14,572 bases of DNA, from contig CAAFRW010000268.1 in NCBI GenBank assembly GCA_900765575.1, positions 1 through 14,572 on the forward strand, in the 5' to 3' direction. Made by a program: the position numbers and the translations under genes. This document shows, in pieces, positions 6,787 through 14,572 of the stretch; the stretch's first letter is position 1, and each line of letters begins with the position of its first letter. The notes beneath the pieces were generated by a model. It saw only the letters and a program-made list of their open reading frames with translations. It ran no database searches and was not told the DNA's origin. Source of the stretch: Bacteroidaceae bacterium. Its GTDB lineage: Bacteria; Bacteroidota; Bacteroidia; Bacteroidales; Bacteroidaceae.

Positions 6787-8178
6787 ATGAAACTTTCTGC
6801 AGAAACGCTCCTTTTCATCGAAAAACATCTGAATGACGATGTACGTACCTTGGCCCTGAAAGCGACAAAGCAGGCAGGAGTAGACCTTCCGGCTGCACTG
6901 ACACAAATAGCAGGACACCAGGCCGCCACCGACAAGCTTCCTACATGGAGCCGGACAAAAGGGATTCTCTATCCGAAGCATTTATCGATGGAACAATGCT
7001 CCTCCGAGGTAACGGCACGCTATAAAGCGAGTCTCGTTTCCGGAACCACTTTTGCCGATTTGACCGGAGGTTTCGGCATCGATTGTTATTTTCTCTCCAC
7101 CCGATTCCAGCGTTCCGCATACATCGAACGGCAAGAAGAGCTGTGCGAAATTGCCCGCCACAACTTCACTTTACTGAACAGTGAAGATATCACCGTATAC
7201 CATGCTGACGGAACAGAATATTTACAACACATGGGACCTGTTGACTGCCTGTTCATTGACCCCGCACGGCGCGACACACACGGAGGTAAGACAGTGGCCA
7301 TTGCCGACTGCGAGCCTAATATCTGTGCATTGGAAGAGTTACTGTTACAAAAAGCCTCCACGGTTCTCGTAAAACTATCGCCCATGCTGGACATCTCGCA
7401 GACTTTGCGCGATTTGCATTCCGTACGTTCCGTTCATATTATTTCCGTCCATAACGAATGCAAAGAGCTGCTATTGCTCTTATCGGAAAAAGCAGTGGAA
7501 GAAGGAATCAAACTACACTGTGTTAACCTCCTTCCACAATCTTTGCGGGAAAATCGGGAAAGCGCAAACAAAGAAACTCTTCCTTCACAAACGCCGTGTA
7601 CCAAACCGCAGCAACGAACAAGAGAAGAATCCCTTCAAGATACAAAAAACGGCCATTTCATCGAAGAATTCCCTCTTTCTACAGAGAGCGCCATTCAACC
7701 TGTCAATAAAGTGGCTATCTCGTCAAAAGAAATCCCGGGCGCTTTACCTCCCACCTATTCCGAGTTCATTTTCTCCCCCGAAGAGGAAGCCAATGCCTCC
7801 TGTCCCTATACAGACTCGGCCGAGAAGTATCTGTACGAGCCCAACGCTTCCATTATGAAAGCAGGGGGTTATCGGAGTCTGGCGCAACGATATAATTTAC
7901 AGAAGCTACATCCCAACAGCCACCTTTATACCTCTTCCCATTATCGGGCCGATTTCCCCGGACGCCGTTTCGAAATAGAACAAGTATGGGGATTCAACAA
8001 AAAGGAGTTAAAAGAGTTGTCTTCGTTAAAGCAAGCCAACCTTACCATAAGAAACTTTCCGGCATCCATCAGCGAACTCCGCAAACGGCTGAAACTGAAA
8101 GACGGAGGAAACATTTACCTGTTCGCTACCACCTTCTCCGATGGTAGAAAAGCCATCATCCAATGCCGTAAGGCATAA
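6787..8178 (+). CDS. PG_1098/THUMP-like class I SAM-dependent methyltransferase
   Basis: 463 residues. Residues 1-85 are the helical N-terminal part (WSRTKGILYPKHLSMEQCSS). A Rossmann methyltransferase core follows: motif I DLTGGFGID (91-99), an acidic residue after strand 2 (YIERQEE, 112-118), DGTEY at 141-145 and the catalytic-type motif DPARR (158-162), then VKLSP (195-199). The C-terminal part has EPNASIMKAG (351-360), a ferredoxin-like region and a THUMP-like tail (418-463, ANLTIRNFP then LKLKDGGN). This order matches the PG_1098 family of Bacteroidetes; RNA is the suspected but unproven substrate. Residues about 252-325 form a polar low-complexity insertion between core and C-terminal part that I would not expect in the family, which I recall as roughly 390-400 residues. 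It begins 3 bases after the kinase stop, so it is co-transcribed. Confidence 0.88.
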   Translation: MKLSAETLLFIEKHLNDDVRTLALKATKQAGVDLPAALTQIAGHQAATDKLPTWSRTKGILYPKHLSMEQCSSEVTARYKASLVSGTTFADLTGGFGIDCYFLSTRFQRSAYIERQEELCEIARHNFTLLNSEDITVYHADGTEYLQHMGPVDCLFIDPARRDTHGGKTVAIADCEPNICALEELLLQKASTVLVKLSPMLDISQTLRDLHSVRSVHIISVHNECKELLLLLSEKAVEEGIKLHCVNLLPQSLRENRESANKETLPSQTPCTKPQQRTREESLQDTKNGHFIEEFPLSTESAIQPVNKVAISSKEIPGALPPTYSEFIFSPEEEANASCPYTDSAEKYLYEPNASIMKAGGYRSLAQRYNLQKLHPNSHLYTSSHYRADFPGRRFEIEQVWGFNKKELKELSSLKQANLTIRNFPASISELRKRLKLKDGGNIYLFATTFSDGRKAIIQCRKA

Positions 8179-8253
8179 AAAGCTCCATTCCCAATACACC
8201 CCACCATACCTACTAGTCCTCTTGATATACAACTCTTGCCGGCAACTTTATCA

Positions 8254-8285
8254 GTGCCGATGCATTTAGAAGCATCTGCACTTTT
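8254..8285 (+). terminator. Rho-independent-type terminator after the kinase-methyltransferase operon
   Basis: GTGCCGATGC (8254-8263) pairs with GCATCTGCAC (8272-8281) with a single mismatch across an eight-base loop, and TTTTAGTT follows directly. It lies 75 bases after the methyltransferase stop. The long stem and T-rich tail fit intrinsic termination, although the T run is short. Confidence 0.6.
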
Positions 8286-8402
8286 AGTTACTTTATAAAG
8301 AATGATTTACACAGGAAGTGAAGAAGTCAAGGTGTGCATTGAAAGAATAAGAATTCATCCGGAAAATACATCGCCAATGAGCTAATTCTAGCCAGTAAGC
8401 AT

Positions 8403-8410
8403 TATCTTTG
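8403..8410 (+). promoter_or_regulatory. -7 promoter box for the MFS transporter
   Basis: TATCTTTG is an exact match to TAnnTTTG, ending 18 bases before ATG 8429. It implies a leader of only about a dozen bases. It also argues against the in-frame TTG at 8408, which would lie within the promoter, as the start. No good -33 TTTG is seen. Confidence 0.45.
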
Positions 8411-8428
8411 CAGGCAAATTGGACTTAT

Positions 8429-9613
8429 ATGAAACAGCTTTTAAAAGACAATCAAGGGCTTCCGCCCTCTCTTCTATGGACATTGGCTATCATGGCAGGC
8501 ATATCGGTAGCCAACATCTACTATAACCAACCCTTGCTAAACCGTATCAGCCGTGATTTGGCCATCTCGGAATTTAGCGCCAACATGATTACCGTCATCA
8601 CACAAATAGGTTACGCTTTAGGGTTACTTTTCATTATTCCGCTGGGCGACTTGATAAAGAGGAAGAATATTGTACTGACTTGCTTTTCCATCCTGGTACT
8701 TTCATTGCTCACTATAGCCTCATCGCCCAACTTCCATCTCATTTTGGTCGCCTCTTTGCTGACCGGAGCTTGTTCGGTGATGCCGCAACTATTTATCCCC
8801 ATTGCCGCCCAATACTCCACACCCGAGACAAAAGGGCGCAACATGGGCCTGATTCTTTCCGGACTGCTTACAGGTATATTGGCTTCGCGCGTGGTGAGTG
8901 GCATTACGGGCGAATATTTCGGTTGGCGATTTATATTTTATGTCGCCGCCGGTGTCATGGCCGTCTGCTTAATCATTATCTTACGCATCTTGCCGGACAT
9001 GCCTACTTCGTTTAAAGGAAACTACCGGAACCTTATGTGCTCTTTGCTCTCTCTGGTAAAGCAATATCCCGTACTGCGCATCAATTCCATAAGAGCCGCC
9101 TTGGCCTTCAGTTCATTCCTGGCCTTATGGAGCTGTCTGGCCTTTAAAATGGAGCAAGCCCCGTTTTTCGCCGGAAACGATATAGTTGGTTTACTGGGTC
9201 TTTGCGGTATGGCCGGAGCTTTAACGGCTTCTTTTATAGGGAAATATGTCCGACGCATAGGCGTTAAACGCCTCAACCATATAGGCTGCCTGTTACACGC
9301 TTCGGCTTGGATGCTATTCCTTTTCGGAGGAAACAGTTACACAGGCATGATTGCAGGAATCATCCTTATCGATATCGGGATGCAATGCATACAACTGAGC
9401 AATCAGACCACCCTGTTTTCACTCTGTCCCGGAGCATCCAACCGCCTGAATACCATCTTTATGACGACTTATTTCGTTGGAGGTTCTTTAGGGACTTTCT
9501 TAGCCGGCACCGTTTGGCAAGGATTCGGCTGGCAAGGAGTAGTCGGAGTAGGATTACTGTTAACAGGTGCTTCGTGGCTCATTACAGTTTTCACTCATAC
9601 TGAAAAAATATAA
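8429..9613 (+). CDS. Major facilitator superfamily transporter (YnfM/NepI/AraJ-like)
   Basis: From ATG 8429 the protein has 394 residues and about twelve hydrophobic segments in two halves joined by a polar loop near residues 190-215, the normal MFS layout. NIYYNQPLL (residues 30-38) is typical of the AraJ/YnfM/NepI-type branch (COG2814), and PLGDLIKRKN (about 71-80) is its version of MFS motif A between helices 2 and 3. A likely role is proton-driven efflux or exchange of a small molecule across the inner membrane; the substrate cannot be read from sequence. It is flanked by a terminator and a promoter-like box upstream and a long non-coding stretch downstream, so it looks monocistronic. Confidence 0.9.
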   Translation: MKQLLKDNQGLPPSLLWTLAIMAGISVANIYYNQPLLNRISRDLAISEFSANMITVITQIGYALGLLFIIPLGDLIKRKNIVLTCFSILVLSLLTIASSPNFHLILVASLLTGACSVMPQLFIPIAAQYSTPETKGRNMGLILSGLLTGILASRVVSGITGEYFGWRFIFYVAAGVMAVCLIIILRILPDMPTSFKGNYRNLMCSLLSLVKQYPVLRINSIRAALAFSSFLALWSCLAFKMEQAPFFAGNDIVGLLGLCGMAGALTASFIGKYVRRIGVKRLNHIGCLLHASAWMLFLFGGNSYTGMIAGIILIDIGMQCIQLSNQTTLFSLCPGASNRLNTIFMTTYFVGGSLGTFLAGTVWQGFGWQGVVGVGLLLTGASWLITVFTHTEKI

Positions 9614-10020
9614 CAACTTTCGGATTCTTCCTTTCCATGCAGCAGAAAATGCACACCCATCTATCCATAAAATGCAATGCACGCTATCGAATAGAGATGT
9701 AATGGGTCTGTTCTTAAACCTATATCCTCATACCCCAAGAAGAACACTTCTTCCTATCCAAAAAGAAAGAACCTTCATACGATTCCTTCATTATCATTTT
9801 TTACATGAAGTCCAGAGCTAAACCTCTATTATAGAAGGAAGAGAAGAACATTTCTACATCATCCAACAAGTACATTATCACAAATCGTTTCATTTAACAT
9901 CATTAATTTTTTTTGTTATCTTATGCTTATATTTAGAAATATTTCCCTTTCTTTGCACTGCGTATATAAATAAATGTAAAAAGTGGGCAACCACATATTG
10001 TTAACCTTTAAATAACTATA
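9614..10020. other. Non-coding stretch upstream of susC-like gene
   Basis: I see no gene in these 407 bases; open frames here are short and unlike proteins. It contains a T8 run (9907-9914), an imperfect -7-like TTTCTTTG at 9948-9955 and TATATTTA at 9928-9935, neither with a good -33 partner, and a small GTGG-GCAA-CCAC stem-loop (9983-9994). The leader of the SusC-like gene and its promoter must lie here, but no site can be assigned firmly. No sigma/anti-sigma genes are present. Confidence 0.5.
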
Positions 10021-10294
10021 ATGGAAAACTTGAAAAGGAGTAAGTGGGCTTTGTGGCTACTTGCATTTCTGTTGATGATTCCACCAGAAATCTATGCACA
10101 AAGTCTCACAGTAAAAGGAAATGTGAAAGATTCCAACGGAGAAGAAATTATCGGAGCATCCGTATTGGACAAAGACAACAAAACGAATGGTACCATTACA
10201 GACATGGATGGTAACTTTAGCCTCACTCTTACAGGAAAGAGTAGAACATTGGTTGTTTCATACATCGGTATGAAAACAAAAGAAGTAAAAATTA

Positions 10295-10303
10295 CCCCCC
10301 CCC
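10295..10303 (+). repeat. C9 homopolymer in the susC-like coding region
   Basis: Nine consecutive C residues encode the end of Thr92, Pro93, Pro94 and the first base of His95 in the N-terminal regulatory-like domain. A C9 run is striking in this moderately AT-rich DNA. Gain or loss of one C would shift the frame and stop translation before the plug, so the tract could act as a slippage switch. At length nine it is in frame here. Confidence 0.75.
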
Positions 10304-10743
10304 ACGACAAGATTTTACAAATCGTTCTTGAAGACGACAACCAATCCCTCGAAGAGGTTGTAGTTATCGGTTATGGTAGCAAAGCCCGCAAAGACTTAAC
10401 AGGGTCTGTCGGTTCTATCTCAGGAGCCAAACTGGCACAAGTTCCGGTATCTTCGGCAGGCGAAGCGCTCCAAGGAAAAATTGCCGGTGTGCAAGTAACC
10501 ACAGTCGATGGTGCGCCGGGTGCCGAAATCAATATTCGTATTCGTGGTGCCGCAAACTTAAATGGTGAAAGTAAACCGCTTTACATCGTCGACGGATTTC
10601 AAGCCGACAATATCAACGACATTCCTCCTACAGACATTCAATCTATTGATGTATTAAAAGATGCATCCCTTACTGCTATTTATGGAGCAAAGGGAGGTAA
10701 TGGTGTTGTCATTGTTACCACCAAATCGGCACACGCAGGCAAA

Positions 10744-10750
10744 GTATAAG
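10744..10750 (+). other. Frameshift site in the susC-like gene
   Basis: The bases read GTATAAG. Codon 242 (GTA) is followed in frame by TAA, and GGT TGA gives a second stop soon after. Skipping the T at 10747 yields GTA AAG GTT GAA and restores the protein. An ATG in the second frame at 10763 could allow restart, but the product would lack signal peptide and plug. Confidence 0.8.
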
Positions 10751-13313
10751 GTTGAATTAAACATGTTTGCGCAAACCCGTACCCTTGCCCGCAAATTAAA
10801 ACTGCTGAACTCGTACGAGTTTGTCCGTTATCAGTTGGACAATGTTATCAACAACAACTCAGATTTGTACAAATGGCGTGGTAACTTCGGTAACCCTGCC
10901 GACATAGACCTATACAAAAATCAACCGATTAACGACTGGCAGGATGAAATCATGGGTGGTCACCCCATGAGTTACATGTACAATGTAACCATCAACGGTG
11001 GTAACGATAAACTGCGCCTCAACACTTCTATTACTCACCACGACGAGAACGGTATCATGTTGGGTTCGGGAGTACGCCGTACCAACGTAAACATTAAATT
11101 GAATACCCAACTATCTAAAAACCTTGCCTTATTGGTAAATCCTCGTATGACCTTCCGTCGCGATGCCGGAGCTGGTGCCGATAATGTAGGTAAAGGTGGT
11201 ATTATCAATGTACTCCGTTACCGTCCGACTAATGGTTTGCGCGATTTCACATACAGAGACCCTGAGACAGTGAATGGAGACGAAGAAAAATACTTCGAAT
11301 ATACAAACCCCAAAGGAGATATCGACCAGAACTTCATGTTGAAACACTCCTCCACTTTCACGAACCAAGTATCGTTGACGTGGACTCCCATCAAGAATTT
11401 ATCTCTGCGCTCGGATGTTTCACAATCTATCGCATTCGGGGATAATAACCGTTTCTATGGTTACCTGACCTCTCAAGGAGAAGATAACAACAACCTTCCG
11501 GTTGCTGAGATTACAGATACGCGTACGGACAAATATGCATGGACCAATACAGCTAATTACTCTTTTGATTTAGATGAGATTCATAATTTCTCTATTTTAT
11601 TAGGCCAAGAAGTACAACACTCACAGAAAAAAGAGAATTTTAGCAGCGCGCGTTATTTCCCTAAAGAAATCGCGCCACGCCGTGCATTAAACAATATGGG
11701 GCTGGGACAACCGTTACGCACTACTTCTTCCATCAGTACCCCGATGCGTACAGCTTCCTTCTTCGGACAGTTCAGTTACAATTACGACCATAAATATTTG
11801 GCTTCGTTTACAATGCGTGCCGATGGTTCCACACGCTTTGCGCCGGGCAACCGTTGGGGCTACTTCCCCTCTATTTCAGGTGCTTGGATAATAAGTAGAG
11901 AGGGTTTCTTAGAAGACAATCCGATTATCAGCAACTTGAAGCTACGCGCTGCTATCGGTTTGGTAGGTAATGATAATATCGGTGACGATATGTGGCGCTA
12001 CCAATATAAAGTGAACTCTACCGGAGGACCCGGATTCGGAGAAAGCAACGTGAACGGAGAGCAGTATTATGTAAACTCCAGCGATAACAAATTCCCGAAC
12101 AAGGATATTAAATGGGAAACAACCATTACCCGTAACATTGCACTCGATTTAGGATTCTTCAACGAGCGACTGACCATTACCCCTGAATTCTATTGGAATA
12201 CCACACGCGACTTATTATACGACAGTCCGATTCCAAGCACTTCGGGATATGTAACACAGACTCAAAACATCGGTCAAGTAACGAACAGAGGTTTTGAACT
12301 TACCATTAACGGCACAATCATCCAGAAGAAAGACTTTATGTTAAGCGCAAACTTGACATTTGGCATGAACAAATCACGCGTGGACAAGCTAAACGGCAAT
12401 ATCGATGAGTTTTGGACCACTTCCAGCCGTTGGAAAGGTTCCGACGACGACTATTGTATGAAAGTAGGTAGTGAGATGGGATTGATTTATGGTTATGTAT
12501 ATGACGGAATCTACGGCTTCGAAGATTTCGACCGTACCTCTAGCGCCAACTTTGTGGCAAAAGTAGATGAAAACGGAAAACAGATTCCGGTAAACTGCGA
12601 CCACTTATTCGGTACGGCTCCAGGACGTCCTAAATTCAAAAACATAGTAGACCACGCCAACGGACGCGAAGACGATGTAAACATTGTGGACGAATACGAC
12701 CGTACGGTAATTGGTAATACAAACCCGGATTTCACCGGAGGTTTCGGTTTCAACGGACAATGGAAGAACTTCGACTTTACCTGCAACTTTAACTATATGG
12801 TAGGTTTCGATGTAAACAATGCAACCGCTTATACCTTATCGTCATCGAAAGACAACAAGAATAACTATTACAACATCTTATCCGATTTTGATTCTTCAAA
12901 GCGTTGGGTTTATACCAATGAGCTGGGAGAACGTATTTTAGCCAACTCTACATTAGGTACTTATTTGGAACAGTACTATATTCCGTTAAATGAGAACAAA
13001 ACTCTTTGGAATCCGAAAGATGTATCGAAGAACATCACCCACTCTTACTTTATAGAGGATGGTTCTTTCCTTCGTTTGCAAGACGTAACGGTAGGTTATA
13101 CCTTACCGAAAACGTTAACAAACAGAGTAGGTGTAGAACGCTTGCGTTTTTACTTCACCGGTTCCAACCTCTGGTTGTTAACCGGATATAGCGGCTATGA
13201 CCCTGAAGTGGACGTACAAAATGGTTTGACTCCGGGCATCGACTACAACCGTTATCCTCGTAACCGTAGTTTCTTGTTTGGTATGAACGTATCATTCTAA
13301 CCCTCAAAATAAA

Positions 13314-14572
13314 ATGAAAATGAAAAAAAATATAGTAATCACAGGGTTGGTACTCCTTCTTGGATTTAGTTCATGTAACGATTTCCTCGACGTAAAATCC
13401 GACTCTAAATATGATGACAGTTATGTATTCGGCAGTTCGGAAGAAATTACCCGCGCGCTGAATACGGTTTACGCCTATATGTTGTCAGACAATATATACG
13501 GAAAAAAACTCTTTACTACTTTTGGGCTAAGCAGCGATGTGGAATTTGCAACCGGAAGCAACGCCATGCAAGCGGCAAGCGGCAACGAATTCAAGCAATT
13601 CGACTGTACCCCAGCCGCCAGCGATTTGGGTAGTGTGTGGACTTCGGCATACCAGTGTATCGAATATGCCAACAACTTTGTAACAGGTACCGAAAGCAGC
13701 GAGCTTTATGCAGCAAAAGATACCACGGTATTGCAACAGGTGGGAGAAGCTAAATGTATCCGCGCCATGATGTACCACGATATGGTGGTATTGTTCGGAG
13801 ATATACCTTTCAGCTTTACACGTTCATACGACACCGATAATAATCTGGTGATGCCTATTGCCGACCGTGACTCGATATTAACAACTCTCATTAATGATTT
13901 GCGTGCGGTGGCTCCGCAAATGCACTTTGCCAAGAATCTGACAAATGGCGTGGAACACGCATCGAAAGAGTTCTGTTGGTCGTTAATTGCCCGCATGGCT
14001 TTAACCCGTGCCGGATATTCACTCCGTCCCGATAAGAGCAACCCTTCGGCTACAGGAACCATGCAACGTGCATCGGACTATCGCGAATATTATGATATTG
14101 CGCGCATGTATTGCGACTCAGTCATTTCTTCGGGTACACATAGTCTGACCAAATCATACAGCCAGGTATTTATTGATGAATGTAACTATGTGGTAACCAA
14201 CAACGATGACCCTATATTCGAAATTCCATTCTCTAAAGACAACAACGGAAATGTAGGTTATATATGGGGACCGAAAGGAAATGTACAGGATGATGTAACT
14301 ACCGGCAAGAATGTATGGGGAAAAGCCGGAGGGGATATCCGCTTAAGCTCTTTCTACCGTTACTCGTTCGACCGTAAAGATTTGCGTATGCCTTATACGG
14401 TTTGCCTGTGGTCGTACGAATATAATGGAACTCCTTTGTTGAACAGCGGCTCTAACTTCAACGAATATTGTGGTAAATGGTCTAAGTTCTGGACAGAAGC
14501 CGGAGCGGCACAGGGTGCCGGTAGCGCCGAAAAAACGGGAATCAATAATCTTTATATGCGCTATGCGCAGGA
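13314..14572 (+). CDS. SusD/RagB-type surface glycan-binding lipoprotein, C-terminus beyond window
   Basis: ATG 13314 lies 13 bases after the SusC-like stop and opens a frame through the window edge (419 full codons visible). A second ATG at 13320 is an alternative start. The N-terminus MKMKKNIVITGLVLLLGFSS is followed by Cys21 and N-D-F-L-D, the classic SusD lipobox and start of the mature protein. TPR-type helical segments characteristic of the family follow (VWTSAYQCIEYANNF, VGEAKCIRAMMYHDMVVLFG with GDIPF), then KEFCWSLIARMALTRAGY and, near the edge, INNLYMRYAQ, which corresponds to the conserved MRYAD-type motif before the last helices. About 420 of perhaps 500-600 residues are present. 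It would cap the SusC barrel on the cell surface and capture ligand; with its SusC partner broken its present use is doubtful. Confidence 0.93.
   Translation, partial: MKMKKNIVITGLVLLLGFSSCNDFLDVKSDSKYDDSYVFGSSEEITRALNTVYAYMLSDNIYGKKLFTTFGLSSDVEFATGSNAMQAASGNEFKQFDCTPAASDLGSVWTSAYQCIEYANNFVTGTESSELYAAKDTTVLQQVGEAKCIRAMMYHDMVVLFGDIPFSFTRSYDTDNNLVMPIADRDSILTTLINDLRAVAPQMHFAKNLTNGVEHASKEFCWSLIARMALTRAGYSLRPDKSNPSATGTMQRASDYREYYDIARMYCDSVISSGTHSLTKSYSQVFIDECNYVVTNNDDPIFEIPFSKDNNGNVGYIWGPKGNVQDDVTTGKNVWGKAGGDIRLSSFYRYSFDRKDLRMPYTVCLWSYEYNGTPLLNSGSNFNEYCGKWSKFWTEAGAAQGAGSAEKTGINNLYMRYAQ

Larger units (their letters stand above)
10021..13300 (+). pseudogene. SusC/RagA-type TonB-dependent outer-membrane transporter, interrupted by a frameshift
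   Basis: The first frame (10021-10749, 242 residues) has a signal peptide (about 1-26, ending EIYA), a carboxypeptidase-regulatory-like domain (about 28-105), a TonB-box-like stretch EEVVVIGYG (111-119) and a complete plug (about 120-238, IRIRGAANL, PLYIVDG, IDVLKDAS). It then stops at TAA 10747-10749. Homology resumes at once in the +1 frame (KVELNMFAQTRTLARKLKLL) and runs through the whole barrel to the expected terminal GMNVSF at 13300. Removing one base near 10747 would give GKVKVELNMF and a normal protein of about 1092 residues. The role would be import of a glycan or similar ligand with the SusD protein behind it. As read, the barrel is not joined to a signal peptide, so the gene is probably inactive unless this is a sequencing error. 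Confidence 0.9.

Noticed and set aside
6484..6981. Long minus-strand frames opposite the kinase and methyltransferase genes
   Set aside because: They lie opposite strongly supported coding sequence and their translations lack recognisable features.
8236..8245. TTGCCGGCAA perfect palindrome after the methyltransferase
   Set aside because: It is only ten bases, without a loop or neighbouring copy; it may be chance next to the better-supported terminator.
8408..8428. TTG at 8408 as start of the MFS transporter
   Set aside because: It lies within the TATCTTTG promoter box; ATG at 8429 gives a normal MFS N-terminus.
9786..9810. CTTCAT/ATGAAG hairpin after the MFS gene as a terminator
   Set aside because: The loop is 13 bases and no T run follows on the plus strand, so intrinsic termination is not supported.
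9567..9821. 84-codon frame overlapping the MFS end and running into the intergenic region
   Set aside because: It begins inside the MFS gene in another frame and its translation shows no signal, domain or consistent codon use.
10661..10742. ATG at 10661 as a true start of an 879-residue barrel protein
   Set aside because: The first 27 codons overlap the plug in another frame and look unlike protein; a barrel without signal peptide or plug could not reach the outer membrane.
10744..10750. Programmed +1 frameshifting to join the two SusC parts
   Set aside because: The site lacks a recognisable slippery codon, internal Shine-Dalgarno or downstream structure, and SusC proteins are not known to need recoding. 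A mutation or sequencing error is simpler.

Overview
The window looks like a chromosomal segment from a gut-type Bacteroidales (Bacteroides, Parabacteroides or a close relative; I cannot resolve the genus). The grounds are a SusC/SusD pair, a run of TolB-like/6-bladed beta-propeller lipoproteins, an NVEALA-family peptide, a PG_1098-type methyltransferase, promoters of the Bacteroidetes form (-7 box TAnnTTTG), A-rich regions before start codons in place of clear Shine-Dalgarno sites, and a moderately AT-rich composition.

Left part (1-4429, all minus strand). In transcription order it holds a tiny lipoprotein-like ORF (4429-4337), a BF3164/TolB-like lipoprotein (4198-3167), a DUF4221-like lipoprotein (3117-1963), a 6-bladed beta-propeller lipoprotein (1973-825, overlapping the previous gene by 11 bases), an NVEALA peptide (652-377) with its own promoter-like site, and a second BF3164-type lipoprotein that starts inside the NVEALA stop codon (ATGA) and runs off the left edge. 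This is a compact cluster of envelope proteins of unknown role and the best candidate here for an undescribed system.

Middle (4430-9613). A 383-base intergenic region carries opposing promoter candidates and a patch of inverted repeats. It is followed by a plus-strand operon: a membrane sensor histidine kinase with an ABC-binding-protein-like periplasmic domain and no receiver domain, then 3 bases later a PG_1098/THUMP-like methyltransferase with an unusual low-complexity insertion. A rho-independent-type terminator (8254-8285) closes this operon. A separate MFS transporter with its own promoter-like site follows. No response regulator for the kinase lies in the window.

Right part (9614-14572). 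After a 407-base non-coding stretch comes a SusC-type TonB-dependent outer-membrane transporter, broken by a one-base frameshift at about 10747 just after the plug domain. It also carries a run of nine C residues (10295-10303) in its N-terminal domain. A SusD-type surface lipoprotein follows 13 bases later and runs off the right edge. No glycoside hydrolase, sigma/anti-sigma pair or HTCS regulator is visible, so the substrate and control of this transporter pair cannot be told from the window. I saw no rRNA, tRNA, CRISPR array, insertion sequence or integrase.
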